Positions 50,770 through 59,699 of a DNA stretch of 64,000 bases are shown here, one piece after another. This DNA comes from Komarekiella atlantica HA4396-MV6. Lineage in GTDB: Bacteria; Cyanobacteriota; Cyanobacteriia; Cyanobacteriales; Nostocaceae. A model generated the notes under the pieces. That model made no database searches. It had not been told where the DNA came from and saw nothing but the letters and a program-made list of their open reading frames with translations. The translations under genes were made by a program, and so were the position numbers. How positions within the stretch are numbered: position 1 is the first letter of the stretch; each line of letters starts with the position of its first letter. The DNA is taken from NCBI GenBank assembly GCA_019359395.1, contig JAHHHK010000002.1, positions 124,001 to 188,000 on the forward strand. Reading direction: 5' to 3'.

Positions 50770-51636
50770 TTAACTTTTTGGTAATCCTACTTTTTCTCCT
50801 ATAAGTCTGAGAAATCCGGTGCCAAAATGCTGAATTTCTAAAAAACTTGCCTGTTCTGATACAGTTTTATAGACTCGAAATGTCTTCATAATTCCTAATG
50901 TTGCAGCACTTTCTAAAGGACTAATAAAGCTGGTATTGCGGTCAAGAAAATAAGATTGGCTAGCCCAGTAAGCCATCTGATTAGCATTCAAAAAGTAGCA
51001 ACCAGAGTGAGGATTAAGGGCGCGACGAAATAAAATTGGCATCCCTAGAATTTTACCCTGAAGTTTTGGTTGCTCGTTTACATTCTGAAAAGGTGCGGTT
51101 ACTCTTGCTGCTAAATCACCATCAATGTAGGCTTTGTAGGTTAGATTGTGGGTGCAGATTTCATAACGATTCGGTTGAAGCAAACTCAGATCATGTGCTT
51201 GCTGAGTAAACCAATTTAATTTGATAAATAACCAGGGGTCATGAAGAATCAGGTCATCTTCAAGAAAACAATAGTAATCATACTGACCAAGACAATCACG
51301 CAGTAATGCTTCGCACTCAAATCCCAACAATAAAGGTTCTGCCTGGGTAGGATGGTGCTTATAAAAATGGGAAGGTAAAGGTAACTCATTCAGAAGATGA
51401 TTATCTTTGGTTGTACAAATAATAATGTCCAGTTCGTGGGCTTGCAGTTGGTTCGCGGGGAAAGCCAGTCGCCGTTCAATATTGATAATACTTTGAGACT
51501 TGCCAAATAGCTGATGCAAAGCAGCAAGGCTTTGACTTAATGCCAGCAAGCGAGGTTGGGGGTCTTTCCTTTGGGAAGCGTGCTTCCCCTTGCTGTCAGG
51601 ATTAAAAAAGTGGGCAATAGTAAAAAGAATTCGCAT
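50770..51636 (-). CDS. Putative GT-A-like glycosyltransferase
   Basis: A 288-residue protein, not assigned to a family. A strand-and-loop YYCFLEDDLILHDPWLFIKLNWF in the middle has the acidic DxD-like motif of metal-dependent GT-A transferases, preceded by ELDIIICTTKDNHLL as a Rossmann-like strand. The N-terminus MRILFTIAHFFNP is also strand-like. It is first downstream in a minus-strand set with three RTX genes and a GT4-PpiC fusion, which favours a role in glycan attachment or surface polymer. Activity is inferred only from motif and context. Confidence 0.6.
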   Translation of the reverse strand: MRILFTIAHFFNPDSKGKHASQRKDPQPRLLALSQSLAALHQLFGKSQSIINIERRLAFPANQLQAHELDIIICTTKDNHLLNELPLPSHFYKHHPTQAEPLLLGFECEALLRDCLGQYDYYCFLEDDLILHDPWLFIKLNWFTQQAHDLSLLQPNRYEICTHNLTYKAYIDGDLAARVTAPFQNVNEQPKLQGKILGMPILFRRALNPHSGCYFLNANQMAYWASQSYFLDRNTSFISPLESAATLGIMKTFRVYKTVSEQASFLEIQHFGTGFLRLIGEKVGLPKS

Positions 51637-51657
51637 TGAAGTTTGAATATTTTGAAG

Positions 51658-51686
51658 TAGAGACGTTGCAATGTAACGTCTCTACA
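51658..51686. repeat. Palindromic repeat GTAGAGACGTTGC, copy 3
   Basis: Stem arms GTAGAGACGTTGC and GTAACGTCTCTAC with one mismatch. Same element as at 23279-23309 and 28150-28178; it is followed by ATGGTCT as in copy 2. It lies between two minus-strand genes. Confidence 0.75.
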
Positions 51687-51721
51687 TGGTCTGAACATTA
51701 ACAGACATATCTTTCTGATAC

Positions 51722-52786
51722 CTAGAAAACAACAATGTCATTCCTAGTAATAGAAGGATTGTTAGAGAATCTAGCTAGTTCTACCTGCGAAGTACTACCT
51801 GTACCATCGACGTCAAAGTAAAGCACATCAATACTTGTGTCGTAAATAAATCGGTCTGAGGAATCGTTGGCTAACGAACCTAAGTGAAATTGGCTAGCTG
51901 GAAGTACACCAGCCACTAACCCCCCGCCGAAACCAGCAGCAGAAATAAGGATGGTGTCATCAACAACAGAAAAGTCTGTGATGATATCAATGCCTTCAGT
52001 GGAAGCATTGAATTGAAATCTATCAGCACCAGCACCGCCAGTCAGGGTATCACTACCACCACCACCAATCAGGGTGTCGTTGCCATCCTCACCTTTGATC
52101 GCGTCATTGTCTTCTTGGCCATTTAAGATGTCATTATTGATACCGCCATTGAGAGTGTCATTGCCTAAACCACCAACTAGGCTATCGGCGCCAGCCTCGC
52201 CGTTGAGAGTGTCATTACCGGTATTGCCATCGAGAGTATCAGTATCAGCACCGCCATTGATTAAGTCACTACCATCTCCACCAAGCAGGCTGTCAAAACC
52301 TACCCCACCCAGAAGCGTGTCATCACCGTCCCAGCCATCAAGAGTATCATTACCAATCCCACCGTCGAGGAAGTCATTAGCGAACTCACCTTCGAGATTA
52401 CCTTGGTTGTCAATTTTGAACCCACCTAGAAAATCATTCCCACCTAAGCCAAGAAGGGTGTCATCGCCTTCCTGACCAAAGAGGGTATCATTGCCATCAC
52501 CACCATTGAGGTAATCGTTGCCGTTAGCACCATCAAGGAGATCATTACCTGTCTGACCAAAGAGGGTATCATTGCCGTCATCGCCATTGAGGGAATCTGC
52601 ACCATCCCCACCCAAGAGGCTGTCATCACCGTCATCTCCTACAAGGGTATCCCTGCCTAATCCGCCAACAAGGGTATCAGTTCCATCTTGACCGTCAATA
52701 AAGTCATTGCCACCTAGACCATCGATATGGTCATCAAGACCAGTACCTAGGATGTTATCGTTACCTGGGGTTCCAATGATACTCAT
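51722..52786 (-). CDS. RTX (hemolysin-type calcium-binding) repeat protein
   Basis: 354 residues, mostly nonapeptides of the type GG-x-G-x-D-x-(L/I/F)-x (for example GGDGADSLNG, GGDGNDTLFG) that form a calcium-bound beta roll. About 20 or more units run from residue 10 to 250. The C-terminal part (GGAGADRFQFNASTEGIDII, then DFSVVDDTILISAAGFGGG) is the typical type I secretion end in cyanobacteria. No catalytic domain is present. It probably leaves through a type I exporter; no dedicated exporter is next to it. Confidence 0.92.
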   Translation of the reverse strand: MSIIGTPGNDNILGTGLDDHIDGLGGNDFIDGQDGTDTLVGGLGRDTLVGDDGDDSLLGGDGADSLNGDDGNDTLFGQTGNDLLDGANGNDYLNGGDGNDTLFGQEGDDTLLGLGGNDFLGGFKIDNQGNLEGEFANDFLDGGIGNDTLDGWDGDDTLLGGVGFDSLLGGDGSDLINGGADTDTLDGNTGNDTLNGEAGADSLVGGLGNDTLNGGINNDILNGQEDNDAIKGEDGNDTLIGGGGSDTLTGGAGADRFQFNASTEGIDIITDFSVVDDTILISAAGFGGGLVAGVLPASQFHLGSLANDSSDRFIYDTSIDVLYFDVDGTGSTSQVELARFSNNPSITRNDIVVF

Positions 52787-52852
52787 ATTTATTGCCTTTT
52801 GATTTTCAAAGTGGTTGAGAGTTTAAGGATTCAAGCTCAGATGTATGCGTTC

Positions 52853-54379
52853 TTATGAAAACTGGAAGACAGGGCTGTTAGTTGGATCAATGTTGGTGCT
52901 GATATTAGCCTGGGTAAAAGAAGTATTGACGAGGGTGACTAACAAAGAGCCTGTACCAAAGTTTGCGTTGCCAGCAATGCCATCTCCAAGTCGGAATTGG
53001 GTATTAGCGTTGACTATTCGCACATCAATTGCATCAATGTCACTGAAGGAAAAGATATCTCCGCCTGTTCCTGTTACAAATCCGTTAATTCGGTCTTGAC
53101 CATCGCCACTGCTATAGCGAATGGTATCAATTCCGGCACCGCCAGTGAGGGTATCATTTCCAGTATTACCAATTAAGAAATCATTTCCAGTACCACCAGT
53201 GAGGATGTCACTGCCTGCACCACCACTGAGCGTGTCACTGCCACCACCGCCGGTGAGGGTATCATTGCCTAGCCCCCCGTCGAGATAATCATTACTCGCA
53301 TCACCGTTGAGGACATCATCGCCAGCATTACCAAAAAGGTTATCGTTGCCGCTTGTGCCATTAAGGATATTGTTAGTTGCATCTCCAACGGTTAGACCAA
53401 TGGCATCAACAGCGATCGCACCGTTCAAATCTGCTCCTACGAAGGTGGCATTGGTGAAGTCACCTTTAGACAGGTCAGCGTTTCTCAGATTGGTATTCGT
53501 GAAATTCGCTTCAACGGCAAGCCCATTAATGAAAACGCCTTCTGCGTTAGCTTGCGTAAAGTTAGCTCCACTAAAATCGGTGTCATCAAATTTGGCTCCA
53601 CTCAGGTTTGTAACCGTAACATCGCCATTAGCATCTATAAAAGGACTAAAATCAGCACCCGTCAAAATAGCATCATCTGCAAGAAAGTTGCTTAAATTAG
53701 CGCCACGAAACTTGACATTGCCCGTCTGTCCTGGTTCGAGTGGAGCATCACTTAGAGAATTACCGCTGAAATTAGCTAGGTCAAAGATAGAGTTTTGCAG
53801 AGTCAGATCTGTGAGTTTTGCCAACCGGAAATCAGCACCCGTTGCATCAACGTTGATTAAGAGAGCCGCTTCAAACTCAGTTTCTTCCAGATTGGCATTC
53901 ACTAGCTTTGCACCTGTTAAGTCAGCGGCTTTCAGCTTAGTCTTAAATAAATCGGCTCCGGTAAAGTTAGTACCTCTAAGGTTGGGACGTTCGGATTGCT
54001 CACCACCGAGATTAGCTTCCCGCAGGTTAGCATTAGTCAAATTAGCATTTGACAGGTTGATGAATTTCGTGTCAATTAGGGACAGATTAGCTTGTCTCAG
54101 GTTGGCTCCACTGAGATTAACATTTTCCAATTTCGCCTTAAACAAATTAGCTGGTTGAGGAAAGCTAGCATTAGGGGCAAAAATGGCATTTGATGCATCA
54201 ACGTTGATCAGAACTGCTTCTTCAAAGTTAGTGCTTCTCAGTTGTGTGCGTGTGCCCTGAGCGTTGGGAGTGAATAAGACGTTTTCGAGTCTGGCTTTGA
54301 AAAAATTGGAGCCATTCAGGTTTTGACCGCTAAAGTCATTTCCCACCAGATTTTGTTCACTAAAGTTGAAAGCTGGCAC
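52853..54379 (-). CDS. Pentapeptide-repeat protein fused to RTX repeats
   Basis: 508 residues. The first about 330 are pentapeptide repeats (A/N-x-L/F-x-x: NLSGANLRQANL, NLTNANLREANL, FTGADLFKTKLKAADLTGAKL) forming a right-handed beta helix, with several longer units (VLINVDASNAIF and LINVDATGADF). Then an RTX block at about 340-420 (GTSGNDNLFGNAGDDVLNGD, GGLGNDTLTGGGG) and a C-terminal end with GTGGDIFSFSDIDAIDV of secretion type. The fusion makes a long solenoid exported by type I secretion. GTG 54379 is the start. It is 43 bases downstream of the GT4-PpiC gene, so co-transcription is likely. Confidence 0.9.
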   Translation of the reverse strand: MPAFNFSEQNLVGNDFSGQNLNGSNFFKARLENVLFTPNAQGTRTQLRSTNFEEAVLINVDASNAIFAPNASFPQPANLFKAKLENVNLSGANLRQANLSLIDTKFINLSNANLTNANLREANLGGEQSERPNLRGTNFTGADLFKTKLKAADLTGAKLVNANLEETEFEAALLINVDATGADFRLAKLTDLTLQNSIFDLANFSGNSLSDAPLEPGQTGNVKFRGANLSNFLADDAILTGADFSPFIDANGDVTVTNLSGAKFDDTDFSGANFTQANAEGVFINGLAVEANFTNTNLRNADLSKGDFTNATFVGADLNGAIAVDAIGLTVGDATNNILNGTSGNDNLFGNAGDDVLNGDASNDYLDGGLGNDTLTGGGGSDTLSGGAGSDILTGGTGNDFLIGNTGNDTLTGGAGIDTIRYSSGDGQDRINGFVTGTGGDIFSFSDIDAIDVRIVNANTQFRLGDGIAGNANFGTGSLLVTLVNTSFTQANISTNIDPTNSPVFQFS

Positions 54380-54421
54380 GTTATTTACCTAAAAAATCTA
54401 ATTGGTTTGAAGGTTATGAAT

Positions 54422-56464
54422 TCAAGCTGGTTTTTGTACTTCTAGTTGTGGTTTGGAATTTTGTTGTTGCAGTTGCTCTTTTAACCAGGAAGAAAAGAGT
54501 TCGTTAAGCAGCTTTTGCTGCATGGGTTCGTCAAGTTGAGCTGGCATATGTTTTTCTAGTCGCACAATGATCCACCAATCTCCTACACGAGTTGGGGGGG
54601 ATAATTGCCCTGATTGACTGACAGCAAGAATTCGAGCTAGTTTGGGATGAGGTGTACTGATTGCAACCGGGCCTATTAAGCCTCCAACCTGGGCTTCTGA
54701 GCCTTGAGAGTATTGCACTGCTAGTTCAGCAAAGGGCTGTTCGTTTTCTAGAAGACGAAAGTAAAGTTCTTGAGCGGCAGCTGCATCGTGAGTGCGGATT
54801 AGGGAGTAAACAACTCGGTCTAATTGCTTCTTTCTTTGGTAAAAGTAAGATTCTAACTTGCTACCCCAAGTAGCTTGTTTAAATTTCTCGATTTTCAGGT
54901 TCCGGGTTGCAAGGTCTAAAAATTGTGTTTCAGTCATACCTTGCTGCTCTAGCCAACTTAGGCGTTCAGGCTCCGACATTAACTGATGTTTTGTACAGAA
55001 GTCTTGACAAGATTTGGCTTGTTCTTCTGGTGTGCAATTAAAGGGTACGATCGCTTGGTCAATCAAAAGTTCTTGCTGGAACTTTGGTAGTAGTTGGTAT
55101 CGGCTCAAGAGGGAAATAATTTCTTGAGCTGTTACTGTCTGGTTATTGACTTGTATAAGTGCTGGGTTTTTGTGTTTCCCATTTGAGCCGTTCTCTTGAG
55201 TCGTAGTTATCAACTCAAGCTGAGTTTTTTTATATAGAAATAAGTTGCTTTTATCATCTTCTTGCTGCTGTATCCATTGCACATGCTGGGGTAATAATTG
55301 CGACAAGTCATAGCGCTCCAAAATTGTTTCTCTCGCTTTAGCCCGGATCAAGGCCATCTGCTCTGGATGTGTAAGCGCTTCTTCAATGCGATCGGCAATT
55401 TCTTGGGGCGAAAAAAAGTCTACCAACAGACCATTGACACCATCTTGAATCACCTCGGTTACAGGAGCAGTTTTGGAAGCTACCAACAAACAACCTGTTG
55501 ATAAAGTCTCCAACATTGACCAAGACAGGACGAAGGGACGCGTTAGATAAACATGTACAGAAGAAGCCTGGAGAACTCGCAGGTATTCAGCGTAAGGCAA
55601 CCAGCCTGTAAAATGAACTCTGCTGAGGTCGAGAGCGTATTTTTCCAGCATCACCTCTTTGTAGGTTTTGCCATCAGGTAGTTGTTTGCCGTAGGCTACG
55701 CGATTTTCTCCCACAATCACTACATGACATTGAGGACGTTGCTGTTGGAGTAAAGCAACTGCCTCCATAAATTGCGGAAATCCCCGGTAAGGCTCCATAC
55801 CCCGCGCCACATACGTGACGATTTCTGTGGCGTGAGAAAGGTCTAGATTGATGCGGGGGAGAACCAACTTTGCCCCTGGCTTGGGGCAAAAGAATTGCGT
55901 GTCAATGCCATCATGAAGCACACTAATCTTATTGTGATACTCCGGCGGAAATTGCTGACGCTGCCAATAAGTGGGAGAAAGACCGCGATCGCAACTATAT
56001 AGATCCTGTAAAATCGGCGCATTTTTGAGTCGAATGCGGGCTTCATCATCAACGGTGAGCGGTTCAGTGGGATCAAAGTCTGCATCGGAGCCATGAGCAT
56101 GATAAAACCACTCTAAATAACACAGTAACTTGGTTTTGGGAAAAATATCTTTGATAAATAAGGTCGGGCCCCAACCCGAATGGCCATAGACTACATCGGG
56201 AATAAATCTTCGAGCTTTGAGTTGTTCTGCCAGCCGATAGACACTTTGACCCTGAAGGACAGCATTTTCTAGGGGTCTGACATAGTGGTGGGTTTCTGGA
56301 CGAGCTTCTCGTGTAGGGCTATAAATAACCTTATTGACGCCAGGCAAATTACCTTTCTGACGAGCAGTACCAAAGTACACTTGGTTGCGTTTGTCTTTGG
56401 CTAAAGCGACAGCTAGATGACGGAATTGGGCGGGAAAATTCGGATGCAAAAATAAAATTCGCAT
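54422..56464 (-). CDS. GT4 glycosyltransferase fused to a PpiC/parvulin-like secretion PPIase
   Basis: 680 residues in one frame. Residues about 1-405 are a GT-B transferase of family GT4: MRILFLHPNFPAQFRHLAVA, VVYGHSGWGPTLFIKD, VLHDGIDTQFF, VTYVARGMEPYRGFPQFMEA and SMLETLSTGCLLVASKTAPV with VNGLLVDFFSP. After a linker (about 405-435) the remaining 245 residues repeat the layout of the export-cassette PPIase at 6989-7756: a helical arm region, a parvulin-like stretch (RTHDAAAAQELYFRLLENEQ, then GLIGPVAISTPHPKLARILA and WWIIVRLEKH) and the closing helix KLLNELFSSWLKEQLQQ. There is no signal peptide. It sits amid RTX genes, suggesting joint glycosylation and folding of a secreted protein. The fusion is directly seen; the function is inferred. 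Confidence 0.88.
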   Translation of the reverse strand: MRILFLHPNFPAQFRHLAVALAKDKRNQVYFGTARQKGNLPGVNKVIYSPTREARPETHHYVRPLENAVLQGQSVYRLAEQLKARRFIPDVVYGHSGWGPTLFIKDIFPKTKLLCYLEWFYHAHGSDADFDPTEPLTVDDEARIRLKNAPILQDLYSCDRGLSPTYWQRQQFPPEYHNKISVLHDGIDTQFFCPKPGAKLVLPRINLDLSHATEIVTYVARGMEPYRGFPQFMEAVALLQQQRPQCHVVIVGENRVAYGKQLPDGKTYKEVMLEKYALDLSRVHFTGWLPYAEYLRVLQASSVHVYLTRPFVLSWSMLETLSTGCLLVASKTAPVTEVIQDGVNGLLVDFFSPQEIADRIEEALTHPEQMALIRAKARETILERYDLSQLLPQHVQWIQQQEDDKSNLFLYKKTQLELITTTQENGSNGKHKNPALIQVNNQTVTAQEIISLLSRYQLLPKFQQELLIDQAIVPFNCTPEEQAKSCQDFCTKHQLMSEPERLSWLEQQGMTETQFLDLATRNLKIEKFKQATWGSKLESYFYQRKKQLDRVVYSLIRTHDAAAAQELYFRLLENEQPFAELAVQYSQGSEAQVGGLIGPVAISTPHPKLARILAVSQSGQLSPPTRVGDWWIIVRLEKHMPAQLDEPMQQKLLNELFSSWLKEQLQQQNSKPQLEVQKPA

Positions 56465-56654
56465 GGCTTTTTAATTATTAGTTTCTTGCTGTCCCCAATT
56501 AAAGGGACAGCAAGAGATATAAAATTGAAACAATCAATCCAAAGAGTAGCTCAGTACGTTATGGTGACGCTGCGGCTGCTCCGTTGATTTTTGGGTAACT
56601 TATCAGGTGTGTGCATTCGGATTTTTCCAAGTACACCGCCTGGTTGCCCATTTT

Positions 56655-57932
56655 CTAGACGATAGGTTCGACAACAAAATCTGACGCGTCGAACCTTCCT
56701 GGAAGTAACCCTTGCACAACAGCTAGCGTTTCGGATTGAGCAGGAGTAATGCCAGAGCCAGCTTCAGGAGCAATGTATATCCGAGTATTATTCGTCGTAG
56801 TAGCACCATTAACAACGAGATTGGTGCGGGCGAATGCCAACTGTTCAAATTCAACACCCTCAAGCAAGAAGAAGTCAAAACCATCCTGGAAGTCAGTTAT
56901 CCAGTCACCAGCAGGAACAGGTATGACTGGCTCACCGGGCTGAGGTGGCTCAAATTGAAATTCTTGATATAACAATTGGAAGTAATCAGTTTCTTCAGCT
57001 ACAGCCCCGCCAGTTAGGGTGTCGCGTCCGCTTTGGGTTTCTAAGTCTTCGCCGCCAAACACAATGTCAATACCAGCCCCACCTACGATGCGGTCAAGAC
57101 CTGCGCCGCCGTCTAGGAAATCATCGCCAGCACCGCCATTAAGCACGTCATTGCCAGAGAGTGTGTCAACTGCGTCGAAGTCGCCGTAGATAGTGTCATT
57201 ACCACCGAGTCCATTGAGGTTATCATTGCCTTCTCCACCATCGATGAAGTCACCATCAATGCCACCACTGATGGTTTCTAAGCCAGCGCCACCCAAAAGC
57301 GTGCTAGAACCTTCTCCGCCATCAAGAACGTCGTTGCCGTCGCCGCCTTGGAGGGTATCAAAACCTTCTCCGCCAAACAAAGAGTCATCACCGGCAAAGC
57401 CATAGAGAATGTCATCGCCAACTCCACCCACAAGGGTATCGTTACCACCACTACTTAAGGTGTCTGCTTCGCCATAGAGAGTGTCATTACCTTCTGCGCC
57501 ATCGATGAAGTCAGCACCTCCTGGAAGAGTTCCTTCTGTGTCATCACCATACAACAGGTCATTAGAGAAGCTACCAATTAGGGTGTCATTACCAGCACCA
57601 CCCTGCACAGTATCCTCAAAGCCACCATAGAGCCAGTCAGCACCAGCACCACCATCGAGGAGGTCTTTGCCATCAAGAACGTCATCGATGTTCTGGCCAC
57701 CATAGAGGGTGTCATTGCCGGCTTCACCAAACAGCGAGTCCTCGCCTGCATCTCCAAATAGTCTGTCAGCTCCGGCTCCACCAAACAGCTCGTCCTTATC
57801 GTCCCCACCTCGGAGGAGGTCATTACCACCTAAGCCAAATAGAGTGTCTTCACCAGCAAAGCCGCGCAGCGTATCAGCTTGAGCGGTACCTGTAAGGGTA
57901 TCCTTGTCCGGTGTTCCATTTCTAATTGCCAT
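56655..57932 (-). CDS. RTX (hemolysin-type calcium-binding) repeat protein with DITDFQDG-like end
   Basis: 425 residues. RTX nonapeptides from residue 5 to about 315 (GFAGEDTLFGLGGNDLLRGG, GGAGADRLFGDAGEDSLFGE), interrupted by irregular spacers (QNIDDVLDGKD, DDTEGTLPGGADFIDG). The C-terminal 110 residues have no repeats and contain DWITDFQDGFDFFLLEGVEF, the usual folding/secretion cap in cyanobacterial RTX proteins. The start ATG 57932 has AAGGATGAG upstream. It is first in the minus-strand set with the GT4-PpiC gene 190 bases away. Confidence 0.92.
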   Translation of the reverse strand: MAIRNGTPDKDTLTGTAQADTLRGFAGEDTLFGLGGNDLLRGGDDKDELFGGAGADRLFGDAGEDSLFGEAGNDTLYGGQNIDDVLDGKDLLDGGAGADWLYGGFEDTVQGGAGNDTLIGSFSNDLLYGDDTEGTLPGGADFIDGAEGNDTLYGEADTLSSGGNDTLVGGVGDDILYGFAGDDSLFGGEGFDTLQGGDGNDVLDGGEGSSTLLGGAGLETISGGIDGDFIDGGEGNDNLNGLGGNDTIYGDFDAVDTLSGNDVLNGGAGDDFLDGGAGLDRIVGGAGIDIVFGGEDLETQSGRDTLTGGAVAEETDYFQLLYQEFQFEPPQPGEPVIPVPAGDWITDFQDGFDFFLLEGVEFEQLAFARTNLVVNGATTTNNTRIYIAPEAGSGITPAQSETLAVVQGLLPGRFDASDFVVEPIV

Positions 57933-58017
57933 AAACTCATCCTTGTTTTAAAACAGTATTTTGCTAGCTCGTTTGAACATGCTTAATGCATGCACGATAC
58001 TAAGTCAGTCGTTGTAA

Positions 58018-58076
58018 CTTCTCACTACTCCCCTCTCCCAAATTTGGAAGAGGGGTGCCAAAGGCATGGTGAGAAG
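58018..58076. repeat. Nested inverted repeat upstream of the RTX gene
   Basis: Outer arms CTTCTCAC (58018-58025) and GTGAGAAG (58069-58076); inner arms CCCCTCT (58030-58036) and AGAGGGG (58049-58055). The whole can fold as one long stem about 90-145 bases before the RTX start. Confidence 0.65.
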
Positions 58077-59201
58077 ATATAGTACAAAATCATCAAACGT
58101 AGATTGCATAACAACAACATTCAACATATATGCAAATCACATCTTTGAAATTGCTTGAACAATCACAAGGTCATTTGTAAATCGAAATAGTCATGATTGC
58201 GTTCTTTCGCTAATACCAAGTTGCCAAAAATATTATTTTTTTATAATAAAATATTCTTAGATCACTTAATAGTTATTAGAGATTTCATTGAATCATTGAC
58301 TTGATTCAATGGTGTCAATCAAGACAACAATTGACTTAATTATCATCAAGTAAAGTAACAAAAGTTTCTTTGGCAACTTGGTATAATCCAGTAGCGCAAA
58401 GATGAATAATTGTAGTCTCTCAAAACAATTAAGAGCAACAATGCAGACACTAATACTTTTCAGTTAAAGGGGAAAATCTTGAATTCTATCCTTGCTCTTT
58501 GCCCCCATAACATGACTCTCACATCATAATAGAGGTGGAGAGTGCTTATCCGATAAGTAATGATGAAGACACACCAAAATAAGACGTAATCACACATCAC
58601 TTACCATACTATTAATATTAAATTTATTAGTTAATAACTTACATTCTGGATGAAGCAAAAGTGAAGATTTTGATTGAAGCTAAACAAGTATTTCAATTTT
58701 TGATTCCTACCGAAAGCAAAAGATGCCTCAATCTTATTTAGTTATGCACATTCGCTACATTGAATGTAGTAGTTTAGAATTTAGGCCGAATGCTAAATTA
58801 TGATGGCATTACTTTGCTTGCCTGATTTCTGTAACGCTCAGAATTCACATAGTTATGTTTTTGCAGTTAGGTTAAATTATCACACTACTGAAAACTAGCC
58901 GAGACACATATAAGAAAGCACTAAGCTTTTAATTAGCTCGTAGACAGAGGAAATACTAGCTGTCAAAACAATGTCTTTTGTATTAGATTCTAGAAGTATT
59001 TAGCTTCTCAGGTACTAAACTATAGCATATCGACATCATGGTAAACGGTATAAAAGCATCTAACTTCGTGCTTAATATTACAGACTATGTTACTAAAGTA
59101 AGATTTTATCTATCAATTATATGTCTATCATTTGTTTTTTACTATGTATAGATAAGGTTGGCTTATCTTTTATATTCTCACAATCAAAACTAATACACAA
59201 G

Positions 59202-59272
59202 GACAGATAAGACAGTTAAGTAAATAAATTTTTGAGGCAGTTAAGACAGTTAAGACAGTTAAGTAAATAATA
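59202..59272. repeat. Nonamer tandem repeats GACAGTTAA
   Basis: GACAGTTAA occurs at 59211 and again, with GGCAGTTAA, three times in direct tandem at about 59236-59262. Each block is followed by GTAAATAA. A simple-sequence repeat. Confidence 0.6.
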
Positions 59273-59343
59273 GGCGTTAAACATTCCTGAACTACTAAAT
59301 AAGTAGGCATGATTAAACATAAATAAAATTATTAATTCGTAGT

Positions 59344-59359
59344 GAGCGATTCATCGCTC
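59344..59359. repeat. Perfect hairpin GAGCGAT-TC-ATCGCTC
   Basis: A 7-bp perfect stem with a 2-base loop, probably a dispersed repeat. Confidence 0.5.
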
Positions 59360-59520
59360 AAAAGAAGGATTATCAGGATTAAAGTCCCTACCACAAACTT
59401 TAATTTATTTACGCCTATCTACTTAAAAGTATTTACCGCCCTTCGACCAAGGCAGCTATGCTGAGGGCAGAAGAGAAGAATCATAGCAGATTGCAACTTG
59501 GTGAGGTACAGATTATCGTA

Positions 59521-59546
59521 AGGGCACAACAATGTTGTGCCCCTAC
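59521..59546. repeat. Palindrome GGCACAAC-AAT-GTTGTGCC
   Basis: A perfect 8-bp stem with 3-base loop (59523-59541), followed by CCCTACCC. It has the style of short cyanobacterial palindromic repeats, different in sequence from the GTAGAGACGTTGC family. Confidence 0.6.
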
Positions 59547-59699
59547 CCATATACTTCATTTACCTGAAAAACGCTGTAAGTTTCAGTATCAACTTTGTGC
59601 CTAGTTGTTAACGTCCTAATCTATACTTCGATTACTATACTTGATTCAGCACTCAACACTGAGTAGGTCAATCTAAAATCCAAAATTAGATGACTCATG

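Larger units (their letters stand above)
57933..59699. other. Very long gap (1.77 kb) with structured repeats, no gene seen
   Basis: No protein gene is supported on either strand. Structured parts are listed separately at 58018-58076, 59202-59272, 59344-59359 and 59521-59546. The left end must carry the RTX promoter and its regulation; the middle (58100-59150) is plain AT-rich. A small RNA gene or decayed gene cannot be excluded. Confidence 0.4.

Noticed and set aside
52074-52475. Plus-strand frame opposite the RTX gene with LPSSP-type repeats
   Set aside because: Antisense image of the GG-x-G-x-D nonapeptide coding; the same holds at 57193-57405.
53307-54158. 283-codon plus-strand frame rich in Ser, Leu, Pro and Lys
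   Set aside because: It is the complement of the pentapeptide repeats; its regular repeat comes from the repeat coding of the real gene on the minus strand.
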